NCBI GenBank assembly: GCA_965247385.1
Contig: CBDFHG010000002.1
Coordinates: forward strand, 682,001-746,000
Direction: 5' to 3'
DNA from: Thermohalobaculum sp965247385
GTDB lineage: Bacteria > Pseudomonadota > Alphaproteobacteria > Rhodobacterales > Rhodobacteraceae
Length of the DNA stretch: 64,000 bases
Shown: positions 40,824 through 49,344 of the stretch, in pieces
Numbering within the stretch: position 1 is the first letter of the stretch
How the letters are laid out: the number at the start of each line of letters is the position of its first letter
The notes under the pieces: generated by a model
What the model was told of the DNA's origin: nothing
Database searches by the model: none
Seen by the model: only the letters and a program-made list of their open reading frames with translations
Program-made: the position numbers and the translations under genes

Positions 40824-41696
40824 TTGGGAGTTCTAAGCAAAGAACAGACCGCCCGGTTCTGGCGCGACGGTGTGCTGACGGTCGAGAACGCGGTGACCGC
40901 CGAGGAATTGGCGGCACTGCGCCGTGATTTCGACGGCTGGGTCGAGGAAAGCCGCACCCACAACGCCCCTTATGGCAAGGCAATGGATGGTCGCCCGCGC
41001 TTCGACGTTCAGCCGGGACATTCGGCTTCAAGCCCGGCGTTGCGCCGTGTGCAGGCGCCGACCGAAGTGTCGGACGCCTATTACCAGGCCATGGCCAGCA
41101 GCCGCATGACCGGCATGATCGCCGACCTGATCGGGCCGGACGTCAAGCTGCACCATACCAAGATCAACTCGAAGCTGCCCGGCAGCGCCACCGAAGTGAA
41201 ATGGCACCAGGACTTCCCCTTCACTCCTCATTCCAATTCGGACCTGATCACCGCGCTGCTGATGATCGACGAAGTTACGCCCGAGAACGGCCCGCTGGAG
41301 GTGCAGAATGGTTCGCATAAAGGGCCGATCCATTCGCTGTGGCATGACGGGGTCTTCACCGGGGCGGTTGCACCGGTGCTTGAAGAACAGATGAAGCGCG
41401 ATGCGATCACATGCTATGGCCCCGCGGGCTCGGTCTGCCTGATGCACACGCGGGTGGCGCATGGTTCGGCACCGAACCTCTCCGACGCGCCGCGAACTCT
41501 GTTTATCTGCGTCTATTCGGCAGGCGACGCCATGCCATGCTCACCAAACCCGGTACCGACAAAGCATCAGGGCCTGTTTGTCAGCGGCACGGATCCCCAC
41601 CGGGTGCGGGGCGAGGACTTCATGGTCGAGACACCGCAATTCCCCAAGACTTCGTTCTTTGCCCAGCAATCGGAAACGGAGCGCACCGCCTCATGA
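40824..41696 (+). CDS. Phytanoyl-CoA dioxygenase (PhyH)-family Fe(II)/2-oxoglutarate oxygenase
   Basis: A 290-residue PhyH-type enzyme. The start is a TTG at 40824, supported by a strong AAGGAGG at 40811-40817; no ATG fits. The iron facial triad is visible as H-x-D in VKWHQDFPF (about residues 128-131) and the distal His in THVAHGS-type sequence HTRVAHGSAPN (about 213). The 2-oxoglutarate Arg is in SDAPRTLF. All key residues are present, so it should be active. Its stop overlaps the next start by 4 bp (ATGA). Substrate unknown; PhyH enzymes often hydroxylate aliphatic or N-containing small molecules. Confidence 0.82.
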   Translation: MGVLSKEQTARFWRDGVLTVENAVTAEELAALRRDFDGWVEESRTHNAPYGKAMDGRPRFDVQPGHSASSPALRRVQAPTEVSDAYYQAMASSRMTGMIADLIGPDVKLHHTKINSKLPGSATEVKWHQDFPFTPHSNSDLITALLMIDEVTPENGPLEVQNGSHKGPIHSLWHDGVFTGAVAPVLEEQMKRDAITCYGPAGSVCLMHTRVAHGSAPNLSDAPRTLFICVYSAGDAMPCSPNPVPTKHQGLFVSGTDPHRVRGEDFMVETPQFPKTSFFAQQSETERTAS

Positions 41697-42367
41697 CTTT
41701 CTCAATCGTTGCACGCTGCGCCGATACCGGCATGTTCGGGGTCGCTGTTTCGTCGTCGTCGCCCGCCGTGGCGGCGCGTTGCGCCTATGCCCGCGCCGGG
41801 GTTGGCGCTGTCGCCAGCCAGAACATCACCGACCCGGCCCTGGGCACCCGTGGGCTCGACCTGATGGCGCTAGGCGCCAGCGCGCCCGAGGCGGTGGCGG
41901 TACTTAAAGCGACCGGGCCACATATCGAATACCGCCAGGTTCTGGCGGTGGATGGGGCGGGCCGTACCGGAATCCATTCCGGCACTGAGGTGCTCGGCAA
42001 CCATGCCGAGGCCTGGGCCGAGAACGTCATCAGCGGCGGCAACCTGCTGGCGGACCGGCATGTACCGCAGGCCGTCGTCGATGGTTTCCTGGGCGCGAGC
42101 GGCCATCTCGGCGACCGCCTGCTTGCAGCGATGCGCGCCGCCATCGCTGCCGGAGGCGAGGAGGGACCGGTGCATTCGGCGGGCATGAAACTGGTCGACA
42201 AGGTCTCCTGGCCAGTCGCTGACCTGCGGGTCGACTGGAGTGAGGATTGCCCGATCGATGCACTGGCCAATCTCTGGGACATCTACAAACCACAGCTCGA
42301 TGCCTATGTGACCCGGGCGCTCGATCCCACTGCCGCGCCCAGCTATGGCGTGCCTGGTGATGAGTAA
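41693..42367 (+). CDS. DUF1028-family protein (predicted Ntn-hydrolase-like)
   Basis: A 224-residue DUF1028 protein. The N-terminus TFSIVARCADTGMFGVAVSSSS, then GVGAVASQNITDP and the HSGTEVLGNHAEAW segment, are family hallmarks. If Met1 is removed, Thr2 would be the N-terminal residue, in line with an Ntn-type hydrolase fold as I recall for this family. The start at 41693 lies inside the stop of the PhyH gene (ATGA), so the two are coupled. DUF1028 proteins frequently accompany Rid proteins and amine or amino-acid catabolic genes. It closes the operon; an amide or lactam hydrolysis role is a guess. Confidence 0.78.
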   Translation: MTFSIVARCADTGMFGVAVSSSSPAVAARCAYARAGVGAVASQNITDPALGTRGLDLMALGASAPEAVAVLKATGPHIEYRQVLAVDGAGRTGIHSGTEVLGNHAEAWAENVISGGNLLADRHVPQAVVDGFLGASGHLGDRLLAAMRAAIAAGGEEGPVHSAGMKLVDKVSWPVADLRVDWSEDCPIDALANLWDIYKPQLDAYVTRALDPTAAPSYGVPGDE

Positions 42368-42433
42368 CGCGAACTGCGCTTGACACCGGACCGACTTCTA
42401 CCCCGAGATCGCGAACCGGGGAGACGGCAAGTC

Positions 42434-42883
42434 ATGACCACGCGCTATACGCTGAGGCAGATCGAGTATTTCGTCGCAGTGGGTGAACTGGGCTCCATCG
42501 CGCTCGCCTCCGAGCGGTTGCATATATCGTCGCCCTCGATCTCAACCGCCATATCGCAACTCGAAGCGGCCCTGGGGCTGCAACTGTTCATCCGCCAGCA
42601 CGCCCAGGGGCTGGCGCTGACGACCGGCGGTCGGCGGATGCTGGCCGAGGCAAAGGCGCTGCTTGCACAAGCCCAGGCGTTGCACGGTGCGGCCTCCGAG
42701 GTCTCGGGCGAGATGGCCGGGGCGGTGCATGGCGCACTTACACTCGGCAGCCTGGTGACGGTGGCCCCGGTGATCCTGCCGAAACTTCGGCGCCGCTTCG
42801 AGGCGGCGCATCCCAATGCCAAACTGCACCATTTTATCGATGACCGTGTTGTCGTGATCGGCGGCACCAACTGGAAGGTCTGA
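42434..42883 (+). pseudogene. LysR-family regulator, truncated after the DNA-binding half
   Basis: 149 codons. The helix-turn-helix is complete: YTLRQIEYFVAVGELGSIAL, ASERLHISSPSISTAISQLEAALGLQLF, then the linker helix. The effector domain begins (GALTLGSLVTVAPVILPKLRRRF) but breaks off after about 30 residues at NAKLHHF. The frame then reads DDRVVVIGGTNWKV and stops. The tail VVVIGGTN resembles the first strand of PfkB-type sugar kinases, which suggests a deletion or rearrangement joined two genes. It lies 66 bp after the oxygenase operon and probably once regulated it. Confidence 0.72.
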
Positions 42884-43361
42884 GAACGACGCAAGCTTTC
42901 GCGTCTCGGCATTGATTCTGCTATGTGCGGAATGAGTTGTTCTTTCGCTATGAATCCGAGTTGGAGGTTCTTGCACGGTTCGAGAAGGCAACCCGCGCAG
43001 TCGCAACCAGCCGAGCCGCAGGATGCGCTGGACTGGTGCGCGAACAGCATCTCGCCCTTCTTGCGCGCGCACCCGGACCGTTCAAAGGCCTCGCTACCGA
43101 CCAATGCAACGGCAACGTCACGGGCATCGTCCGCGCCGCACCGTCTTCGGCCGCACGGATCGCTCGCGAAGCCTTCTCATTGTATCTGGGCCGCCCGTCA
43201 GCATTTTTTGCTGTCCGGAATTCGCGCCTCGATGTTTCAAAGGGTCATAAAGATTGATTTGAGCGCTACCTGTATTTCACTAGACTGACTGAAGTACGAA
43301 TCTAAATGTTGTCCGTCTTGAGCGTCGCCACTCGCTGACCGGACGAGAGGTGTGCAGGATC
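42884..43361. other. Intergenic stretch without a supported gene
   Basis: 478 bp between the truncated LysR and lpxC. Open frames of up to 121 codons exist in several phases (for example 42925-43257 on the plus strand), but none shows a family I recognise. It is probably degraded coding sequence left by the event that truncated LysR. The last part, from about 43245, is AT-richer and should hold the lpxC promoter. Confidence 0.5.
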
Positions 43362-44288
43362 ATGCGCAGGACAGTGAACAAGGCGGTGAGCTTCCGCGGT
43401 GTCGGGTTGCACGGCGGACGACCAGTGGTGTTGACGGTCGCGCCAGCCGCCGCGCAAACCGGCATCGTGTTCCGCCGCACCGACGCAGGGGCCGCCGCCC
43501 GGCCGATACCGGCCCGCTACGATTTTGTCCACGATACACACCTCTGCACCCGGCTGGCCAATGGCGACGGCCTTACCGTCGGTACCGTCGAACACATCAT
43601 GGCGGCGTTGGCGGGCTGCGGTATTTCCGATGCCCGGATCGCCCTAGACGACCCGGAAGTGCCGATAATGGACGGCAGTGCCGTGGCTTTCGTGCACGAA
43701 TTCATGCGTGTCGGCATTCGCGACCTGGATGTGCCGTGGCGGGCGATCCGGGTACTGGAACCCGTCAGCGTGAGGATGAAAGGCAAAGTAGCGCAACTTG
43801 CCCCGGCTCCCCGTTTCGAGATGGAGTTCAGTGTCAGCTTCGCCGACCCGGCGATCGGCCGGCAGTCCAAACAACTGGTCCTGACCGGTGACGCCATTGT
43901 CTCCGAACTTAGCGACAGCCGCACCTTTGGCTTCCTGTCGGATGTGGAGATGCTACGTAAAATGGGCCTCGTGCGCGGCGGCAGGCTGGAAAACGCCATC
44001 GTCGTCGACAACGGCCGGATCCTGAACCCCGGCGGCCTGCGGCATCCGGACGAGTTCGTCCGCCACAAGATGCTGGACGCTGTGGGTGATCTGACGCTCG
44101 CCGGGGCGCCGATCATCGGGCGCTACACGGGCATCAAGGCGGGTCACGAGATGTCCAATCAATTGCTCCGCAAACTGTTTTCTTGCCCCGAATCGTGGAC
44201 CTGGTGCGATATTCAACCGGGTCAGGGGCCTGGAGGCACGCTGCATCCGCCCGCGGTTCATGTTTCGGACGCTTCGATCGCAGTCTGA
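43362..44288 (+). CDS. lpxC: UDP-3-O-acyl-N-acetylglucosamine deacetylase (LpxC)
   Basis: A 308-residue zinc deacetylase, which carries out the committed step of lipid A synthesis. The start at 43362 (MRRTVNKAVSFRGVGLHGG) follows GAGAGG. Zinc and catalytic motifs are complete: TVEHIMAAL (His), DDPEVPIMDGSA, SDSRTFGFLSDVE, RHKMLDAVGDL (His and Asp) and KAGHEMSNQLL (His). The gene stands alone, convergent with a DUF3726 gene; the usual neighbours of chromosomal lpxC (ftsZ, comL-type genes) are missing. It could be the sole copy moved here, or a second copy. Confidence 0.9.
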   Translation: MRRTVNKAVSFRGVGLHGGRPVVLTVAPAAAQTGIVFRRTDAGAAARPIPARYDFVHDTHLCTRLANGDGLTVGTVEHIMAALAGCGISDARIALDDPEVPIMDGSAVAFVHEFMRVGIRDLDVPWRAIRVLEPVSVRMKGKVAQLAPAPRFEMEFSVSFADPAIGRQSKQLVLTGDAIVSELSDSRTFGFLSDVEMLRKMGLVRGGRLENAIVVDNGRILNPGGLRHPDEFVRHKMLDAVGDLTLAGAPIIGRYTGIKAGHEMSNQLLRKLFSCPESWTWCDIQPGQGPGGTLHPPAVHVSDASIAV

Positions 44289-44360
44289 AGTGCGGCGGTC
44301 ACCGAAGGTGGCCGGACAGGCGCATAAGACCCGCTGAAAGGCGATGAACGTTGAGGCTGG

Positions 44361-45014
44361 CTAATCGTTGTCGACCAGGCCCGACCCCGCCCCCAGCATC
44401 CGCGACGCCTCGGTTGCCGGTGCATAGGTGCGATGGGCGAAGTCGCTCAGGCGACTCCAGGTCTCTGCATCGACATCCCGGCCCGGTTCGCCCGCGGGCG
44501 GTGTTGCGGTGTCCTTCGCGGCCGGCCGGCAATGCACGCTTGTCGCGGTTCGTGCGGCGATGGCGGCCATATCGCCATCGACCGCCAACCCGTTATCCGG
44601 CGAGATCGTCAAGGTCACGCCAGGCCAGGACAGCTCGATTGCCGTACCCCGCGACCGGGCACCGCAAGCCGCAGAAGGCGCCAGCAATAGCGGGAACGCG
44701 ATCACTCCAAGTTTGAATTCGCGGCCCGCCGCAACCTCCGCGGCCCGGTCCGAGAGGGCCGCGCCCGCAATCAGCGGACAAAGACACCCGGATTTGGCCT
44801 GCCAGACGCCATCGACCGAGACCGGCACCAAATCTTCATAGCTCGTGCCCTCGTTGCGGTTCAGCAACTCGGCCAGCAGTTCTGGGCCGGGCAGGCCGTG
44901 GGCGGTCAGCCAGCGCGCGGCCATCCCCGCCTCCTCGGCGATGCCCCAGTCCAGACCCGCACCGCGCGCCGCGCGCTTGCCCATCGCGCCGATTTCATTC
45001 AGCGAGAAGGTCAT
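44361..45014 (-). CDS. DUF3726-family protein
   Basis: A 217-residue protein matching DUF3726: FSLNEIGAMGKRAARGAGLDWGIAEEAGMAARWLTAHGL at the start, then GREFKLGVIAFPLLLAP and a C-terminal SRLSDFAHRTYAPATEASRMLGAGSGLVDND. The function of the family is unknown. Its ATG overlaps the stop of the 565-residue gene upstream (45011-45014), so it is the last gene of the aldehyde dehydrogenase operon. No signal peptide or membrane segment is evident. Confidence 0.75.
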   Translation of the reverse strand: MTFSLNEIGAMGKRAARGAGLDWGIAEEAGMAARWLTAHGLPGPELLAELLNRNEGTSYEDLVPVSVDGVWQAKSGCLCPLIAGAALSDRAAEVAAGREFKLGVIAFPLLLAPSAACGARSRGTAIELSWPGVTLTISPDNGLAVDGDMAAIAARTATSVHCRPAAKDTATPPAGEPGRDVDAETWSRLSDFAHRTYAPATEASRMLGAGSGLVDND

Positions 45015-46708
45015 CGCTTCGCCTCCGGCAAAGGCGGATAGGACCAGTCGTCAGCGTCGCCCTCCGCGAGTTCATGCGGGAACGGCGCGTCCCGGAACAT
45101 GTTGATCCGCACCCAGCGATCCGACCGCGGATCGAAATGCGTCGCGCCAAAGAACGAAAGTTTGCAACGCAACAGGTCGATAGGCAGCAGCGCCGCCGAG
45201 ATCGTGTTGTCTCGGATCTCCGAATAGGGCATCCGCGCGGCAATCTGTACCCGGCGCGCGATATGCCGGTGCTGGGGATGGTGCAACAGGAACGCGGCAA
45301 CCGTGTCGGCACCCTGCCAAGCCTCGATATCGGCATGCATTCGAGCCGCATCGCGCCATGGCGACAGCGGCTGTTCGTAGGGCTCGATCGGCTCCTCGAA
45401 GCGCTCGCCCAGACGCGGTTCCAGCTTCTCCTCCGAGATGTACCAGGCGCGGGCATTGTTATCAGGCGACGCCCAGTCGAGCTTCAGTGCGAAGCCGTAG
45501 ACATCCTCGACGATTTCCTGCAAGCGCCCCAGCGCCATTGCGCCATCGATACGGAAGGCCGCGCCCTCATCGGCGCTCATGCCATCGGCCAGATCGTCGA
45601 CCAGTGCGCCATGGGGCTCCAGCATCAGCGAGACAAGCTGCTCCTGGCCCTCGATCGACAGATGCTCCTCGCCCCAGGCGTAAAGCCGGTCCCACGGCGC
45701 ATCGCCGTTCAGCGCACCGGTATCCACATGCGCCTCCAGATGGGCCAGGTCCGCTTTCAGCATGATCAGTTTCTGGATCTGGATCGAATGCTCGGAGCGC
45801 CATTGTTCGGTGTTCAGGCGCGCGCGGGCCAGCATCGTTCGAAACGCCGCGACATCCTCGGCCATGGGGAGTGCGCGGACGCGGGCCAGCGCCGCTTCCC
45901 GCGCTGCGATCCAATTGTTGAACAGAACCGGGTGGTACATGATGAATGGCGCCAGACCGAGGCCGGTAGAGTTACCGACCCCGAAACGGCGCCGCAGATC
46001 CGGGTCGATCCGCACCGCGGTCTCCGGCACCCGGGCACGCGCCATGTGCTCGACCAGATCGAGGGTATAGGCCCGGGTCAGGAACACCGACAGCATCTCG
46101 GCCTGAAACGGCCCGGAGAACTCAGGCCGGTCGCAGATCGCCTCGCGGTCGGCGGCACCGAACTTGCCCGAGCCATAAACCGCCGTGGTGCGCATCAGGT
46201 AGCCGACCGCCTCGATCTTCGCCGCGTCGGGCTGCTCGCCGGCAGCGAGGCGCGCGACCACATGCTCGAACAGCCGCACCGAGCGGTTGGCGCGCGAAAG
46301 GCTGATCTCGCGGTTGGTGACCCGCCCGGCCTCCTGCTTCGGAACATTCCAGGACAGGCGTTCGATGTCATCCGCGCCCGGCACGCCATCGAAAAGAGCA
46401 AAGGTCGAGTCCCAAGCCTTCGCGATCACTCGGTCGGAGCGCTGTTCAGGCGGCAGATCGTGGGCAAAGCAGACCAGGCTATAGGTGCGCTCGGGTCCGC
46501 GCGCGCGATAGACGGCGACGCCAACACCCTTGCCGTCAATGTCGAAGATCGGGCGGTCGAAGGTCCAGTTCTCGCGCTTCAATCGGCGCAGCAGCGTGCG
46601 CATGAACGACAATCGGCACTGGTGGAAGGAACCCAGACGCGCCAAACGCATGACGGATTCCGGTGACCGCAGCGATACTTCGGAGGTCGATCGGCGCGGC
46701 GCGTTCAC
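45011..46708 (-). CDS. Unrecognised 565-residue protein in the aldehyde dehydrogenase operon
   Basis: The start is taken as GTG at 46708 (VNAPRRSTSEVSLRSPESVMRLARLGSFHQCRLSFMRTLL), behind GGGAGA; upstream in-frame codons are less supported. The protein is soluble, without a signal or membrane segment. It is rich in Arg and acidic residues and has no motif I can assign. Notable stretches are FDIDGKGVGVAVYRARGPERTYSLVCFAHDLP near residue 55 and FMYHPVLFNNWI-type sequence near the middle. It is translationally coupled to DUF3726 downstream and lies 72 bp after the M19-like gene. The tight coupling argues that it works with DUF3726. Confidence 0.7.
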   Translation of the reverse strand: MNAPRRSTSEVSLRSPESVMRLARLGSFHQCRLSFMRTLLRRLKRENWTFDRPIFDIDGKGVGVAVYRARGPERTYSLVCFAHDLPPEQRSDRVIAKAWDSTFALFDGVPGADDIERLSWNVPKQEAGRVTNREISLSRANRSVRLFEHVVARLAAGEQPDAAKIEAVGYLMRTTAVYGSGKFGAADREAICDRPEFSGPFQAEMLSVFLTRAYTLDLVEHMARARVPETAVRIDPDLRRRFGVGNSTGLGLAPFIMYHPVLFNNWIAAREAALARVRALPMAEDVAAFRTMLARARLNTEQWRSEHSIQIQKLIMLKADLAHLEAHVDTGALNGDAPWDRLYAWGEEHLSIEGQEQLVSLMLEPHGALVDDLADGMSADEGAAFRIDGAMALGRLQEIVEDVYGFALKLDWASPDNNARAWYISEEKLEPRLGERFEEPIEPYEQPLSPWRDAARMHADIEAWQGADTVAAFLLHHPQHRHIARRVQIAARMPYSEIRDNTISAALLPIDLLRCKLSFFGATHFDPRSDRWVRINMFRDAPFPHELAEGDADDWSYPPLPEAKR

Positions 46709-46780
46709 TGAACAGTCTCCCTTGGTGCCATATAGCGGGCTCAACTCGGTCGGCCGGACCCGCCGCCAGCCGATCCCGGC

Positions 46781-47782
46781 TCAGCCGGTAACCGATGGCC
46801 CGGCGGGGTCGAAGCTCTCATCGTAGAATCGCAGCCAATTCTCACCCATCACCCCGGCGACTTCCATGTCGCTCAGGCCGGTGGTGCGCAGCCCCGCCTC
46901 GATGTTGCCAAAATCGCGGTTGTCGTGGAACCAGGACGGCATTGGCGGGAAGCCCGCATTGCTGGCCGAGCCCTCGCCGTAGTCGATCTCCTTGGTCCAG
47001 CGCCCGACCCGCATCCATTCGACGATGCTGTCCGGCTGGTCCTGGCAGAGGTCGGTCCCGATGCCGATGTTCCCGGCCCCCATCAGTTCCGCCGTGCGCG
47101 CGATCATCTCGCAGAAGCTCTCCAGCTTGCAGTCGGATTTACCCTTCAAGTGGTGCGGATAGACCGAGAAGCCCAGCATCCCGCCGGACTGGCCAAGGGC
47201 GCGCAAAACCTCGTCGGATTTGTTGCGCAGCGCGGCGTGCCAGGAGCCTGGATTGGCATGGGTGATGGTGATCGGACGCTCGGATATTTCCATCGCTTCC
47301 AGCGTCGAGCGCTTGGCGGAATGGCTCATGTCGATCACCAGGCCGACGCGGTTCATCTCGCGGATCACCTGGCGGCCCATCCGCGTGATGCCCGGATCCT
47401 CCGCCTCGTAGCAACCGGTCGCCAGCAGCGACTGGTTGTTGTAGCTGAGTTGCATGAAGCGCACGCCCAGGGTGTGGCAGACCTCGACCAGCCCGATATC
47501 GTCCTCAATGGGCGACGGGTTCTGGAAGCCGAAGAAGATCGCCGTGCGCCCGGTCTCACGGGCAAGGCGCACGTCGTCGCCAGTGCGGCCCTGGAAGATC
47601 AGGTCCGGGTGGCGTTCGAACCAGCGGTTCCATTTCTCGACATTCAGCACCGTCTCGCGGAAGTTCTCGTGATAGGCGATGGTCACATGGACCGCGTCCA
47701 CGCCGCCTTCGCGCATCTGGCGGAAGATCGTCTCCGACCAGTTGGCGTATTGCAGGTTGTCGATCCGGTAGGGACGGGTCAT
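46781..47782 (-). CDS. Peptidase M19 (membrane dipeptidase)-family protein with an altered metal site
   Basis: A 333-residue M19-fold protein. Conserved parts include RTAIFFGFQNPSPIEDD, LGVRFMQLSYNNQSLLATG, VIDMSHSAKRSTLEA, ITHANPGSWHA and GIGTDLCQD. The first strand, which carries the H-x-D zinc ligands in typical members (DGHND), here reads YRIDNLQYANWSE. The usual bridging Glu of the IEGG motif aligns with FGFQN. The later His ligands (SHS, THA) are kept. A role other than dipeptide hydrolysis is therefore likely. The gene overlaps the aldehyde dehydrogenase stop by 4 bp. Confidence 0.8.
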   Translation of the reverse strand: MTRPYRIDNLQYANWSETIFRQMREGGVDAVHVTIAYHENFRETVLNVEKWNRWFERHPDLIFQGRTGDDVRLARETGRTAIFFGFQNPSPIEDDIGLVEVCHTLGVRFMQLSYNNQSLLATGCYEAEDPGITRMGRQVIREMNRVGLVIDMSHSAKRSTLEAMEISERPITITHANPGSWHAALRNKSDEVLRALGQSGGMLGFSVYPHHLKGKSDCKLESFCEMIARTAELMGAGNIGIGTDLCQDQPDSIVEWMRVGRWTKEIDYGEGSASNAGFPPMPSWFHDNRDFGNIEAGLRTTGLSDMEVAGVMGENWLRFYDESFDPAGPSVTG

Positions 47783-49230
47783 GTCGGCTGGCCCGAGGCG
47801 ATGTAGGCGGTCTTGACCGTCGTGTAGAACTCGCGGGCATAGCTGCCCTGCTCGCGCGGCCCGTAGGAGCTGTCGCCCCGCCCGCCGAAGGGCACGTGGT
47901 AGTCGGTGCCCGCAGTCGGCAGGTTGACCATGACGCAGCCGCTGCGGGCATTGCGTCGGAAATGTGTGGCGCGGGCGAGGCTGCGAGTGACGATGCCCGC
48001 GGTCAGGCCGAAACTGGTGTCGTTCACTGTCGCCAGGGCCTCGTCGTAGGAGCCAACTTTGATCACGCAGGCGATGGGGGCGAACATCTCCTCGCGGTTC
48101 ACCCGCATGGCGTTGCGGGTGCCCGCGAAGACGGCGGGGGCCATGTAGAAGCCCTCGACCGGGCGTTCCAGCCGGTCGCCGCCACAGAGCAGTTCGGCGC
48201 CTTCGGTCTTACCTAGCGCGACATAGTCAAGGTTGCCCGCTAGCTGCTCGGCGCTGACAACCGGGCCGATCTGGGTGCCCTCCTCCAGCGCATGGCCGAC
48301 CTTGTAGGCCTTGGAGTTCGCCACCAGCTTCTCGACAAAGGCATCGTGGATCGCCTCATGAACGACCAGCCGAGACGAAGCGGTGCATTTCTGCCCGGTG
48401 CTGCCAAAAGCACCGTTCAGGGCGCAGGCGACGGCCAGATCCAGATCGGCGTCGTCCATCACGGCCAGCGCGTTCTTCGAGCCCATTTCGAGCTGGATCT
48501 TGGTGAAGTTAGCAACGGCGGTGGCGGCGATCCCGCGCCCCACCGGCACCGAGCCGGTGAAGGAAATCGCGTCGATCTCCGGGCTCTCCACCAGCCGCTG
48601 GCCGACCGAGCGGCCCGACCCCATGACCAGGTTGAACAGCCCCTTGGGCAGGTCCTGACGCGAGATGATCTCGGCCAGCGCCACGGCTGAGGCCGGGGTC
48701 ACATTGGCGGGCTTCCAGATCACCGCATTGCCAAAAGCCAGCGCCGGGGCGATCTTCCAGCTTGCCGTGGCGGTCGGGAAGTTCCACGGGCTGACGATCC
48801 CGACCACGCCGACCGGTTCGCGCCGCACGTCGATCTCGATATCGTCGCGCACACTGTCGGCGTTGTCGCCGATCTGGCGCAGCACTTCCGCCGAATAATA
48901 GGTGAAAAACTGCCCGGCGCGGTAGACCTCGCCCTTGCCCTCGGCCAGCGGCTTGCCTTCCTCGCGTGACAGCAGCCGGCCCAGTTCTTCCGAGCGCGCC
49001 ATCATCTCCTGGCCGATTGCCATCAGCGCGGCCTGGCGCTTCTCCAGCCCAACCTTGGCCCATTCGCGCTGCGCCATCTGCGCGGACTCGATGGCCCGGT
49101 CGAGCTGACCCGCATCCGCCTGGGCATAGAGCCCGATCAGATCGGAGACATCCGACGGGCTCCGGTTTTCGACCTCGCCCGCGCCCGCGGCCCATTCGCC
49201 TGCGATGTAGTTGCCGTGCCGATCGGTCAT
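47779..49230 (-). CDS. NAD(P)-dependent aldehyde dehydrogenase (2-oxoglutarate-semialdehyde dehydrogenase-like)
   Basis: A 483-residue aldehyde dehydrogenase; the start at 49230 (MTDRHGNYIAGEWAAG) is at the usual family position. Motifs: the cofactor loop VVGIVSPWNFPTATASWKIAPALAFGNAVIWKPAN, FTGSVPVGRGIA, general base Glu in KIQLEMGSKNA, catalytic Cys in FGSTGQKCTASSR, and a MVNLPTAGTDYHVPFGGRGDSS C-terminal motif of the subfamily that includes 2-oxoglutarate semialdehyde dehydrogenases. The gene is first in an operon with the M19-like, 565-aa and DUF3726 genes. A remnant LysR start lies divergently upstream. The precise substrate is not determined. Confidence 0.85.
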   Translation of the reverse strand: MTDRHGNYIAGEWAAGAGEVENRSPSDVSDLIGLYAQADAGQLDRAIESAQMAQREWAKVGLEKRQAALMAIGQEMMARSEELGRLLSREEGKPLAEGKGEVYRAGQFFTYYSAEVLRQIGDNADSVRDDIEIDVRREPVGVVGIVSPWNFPTATASWKIAPALAFGNAVIWKPANVTPASAVALAEIISRQDLPKGLFNLVMGSGRSVGQRLVESPEIDAISFTGSVPVGRGIAATAVANFTKIQLEMGSKNALAVMDDADLDLAVACALNGAFGSTGQKCTASSRLVVHEAIHDAFVEKLVANSKAYKVGHALEEGTQIGPVVSAEQLAGNLDYVALGKTEGAELLCGGDRLERPVEGFYMAPAVFAGTRNAMRVNREEMFAPIACVIKVGSYDEALATVNDTSFGLTAGIVTRSLARATHFRRNARSGCVMVNLPTAGTDYHVPFGGRGDSSYGPREQGSYAREFYTTVKTAYIASGQPT

Positions 49231-49289
49231 GATGTGCCTTTCATCTGCGCAGGAGGAGCCTCGGAGCTCACCGTGAGTGTCCAAGTTTA

Positions 49290-49344
49290 GGCGGTTTCAG
49301 TCAAACTTGATTTTCTGTACAAAATTTCAAATAAACTTAAACAT
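49290..49344. promoter_or_regulatory. Divergent promoter/operator region between the aldehyde dehydrogenase and the LysR fragment
   Basis: AT-rich stretch with TCAAACTTGA at 49301-49310, then TGTACAAAATTTCAAATAAA and a near-palindromic TTAAAC before the ATG. The layout is nearly identical to 51305-51358, upstream of the intact LysR gene. The shared palindrome is a likely LysR binding site. Confidence 0.5.

Noticed and set aside
42925..43257. 110-codon plus-strand frame before lpxC
   Set aside because: No recognised domain, several competing frames of similar length, and no ribosome site; probably degraded sequence.
44289..44360. Possible terminator between lpxC and DUF3726 (CGGTCACC/GGTGGCCG)
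   Set aside because: The stem is imperfect and no T-run follows on either strand.
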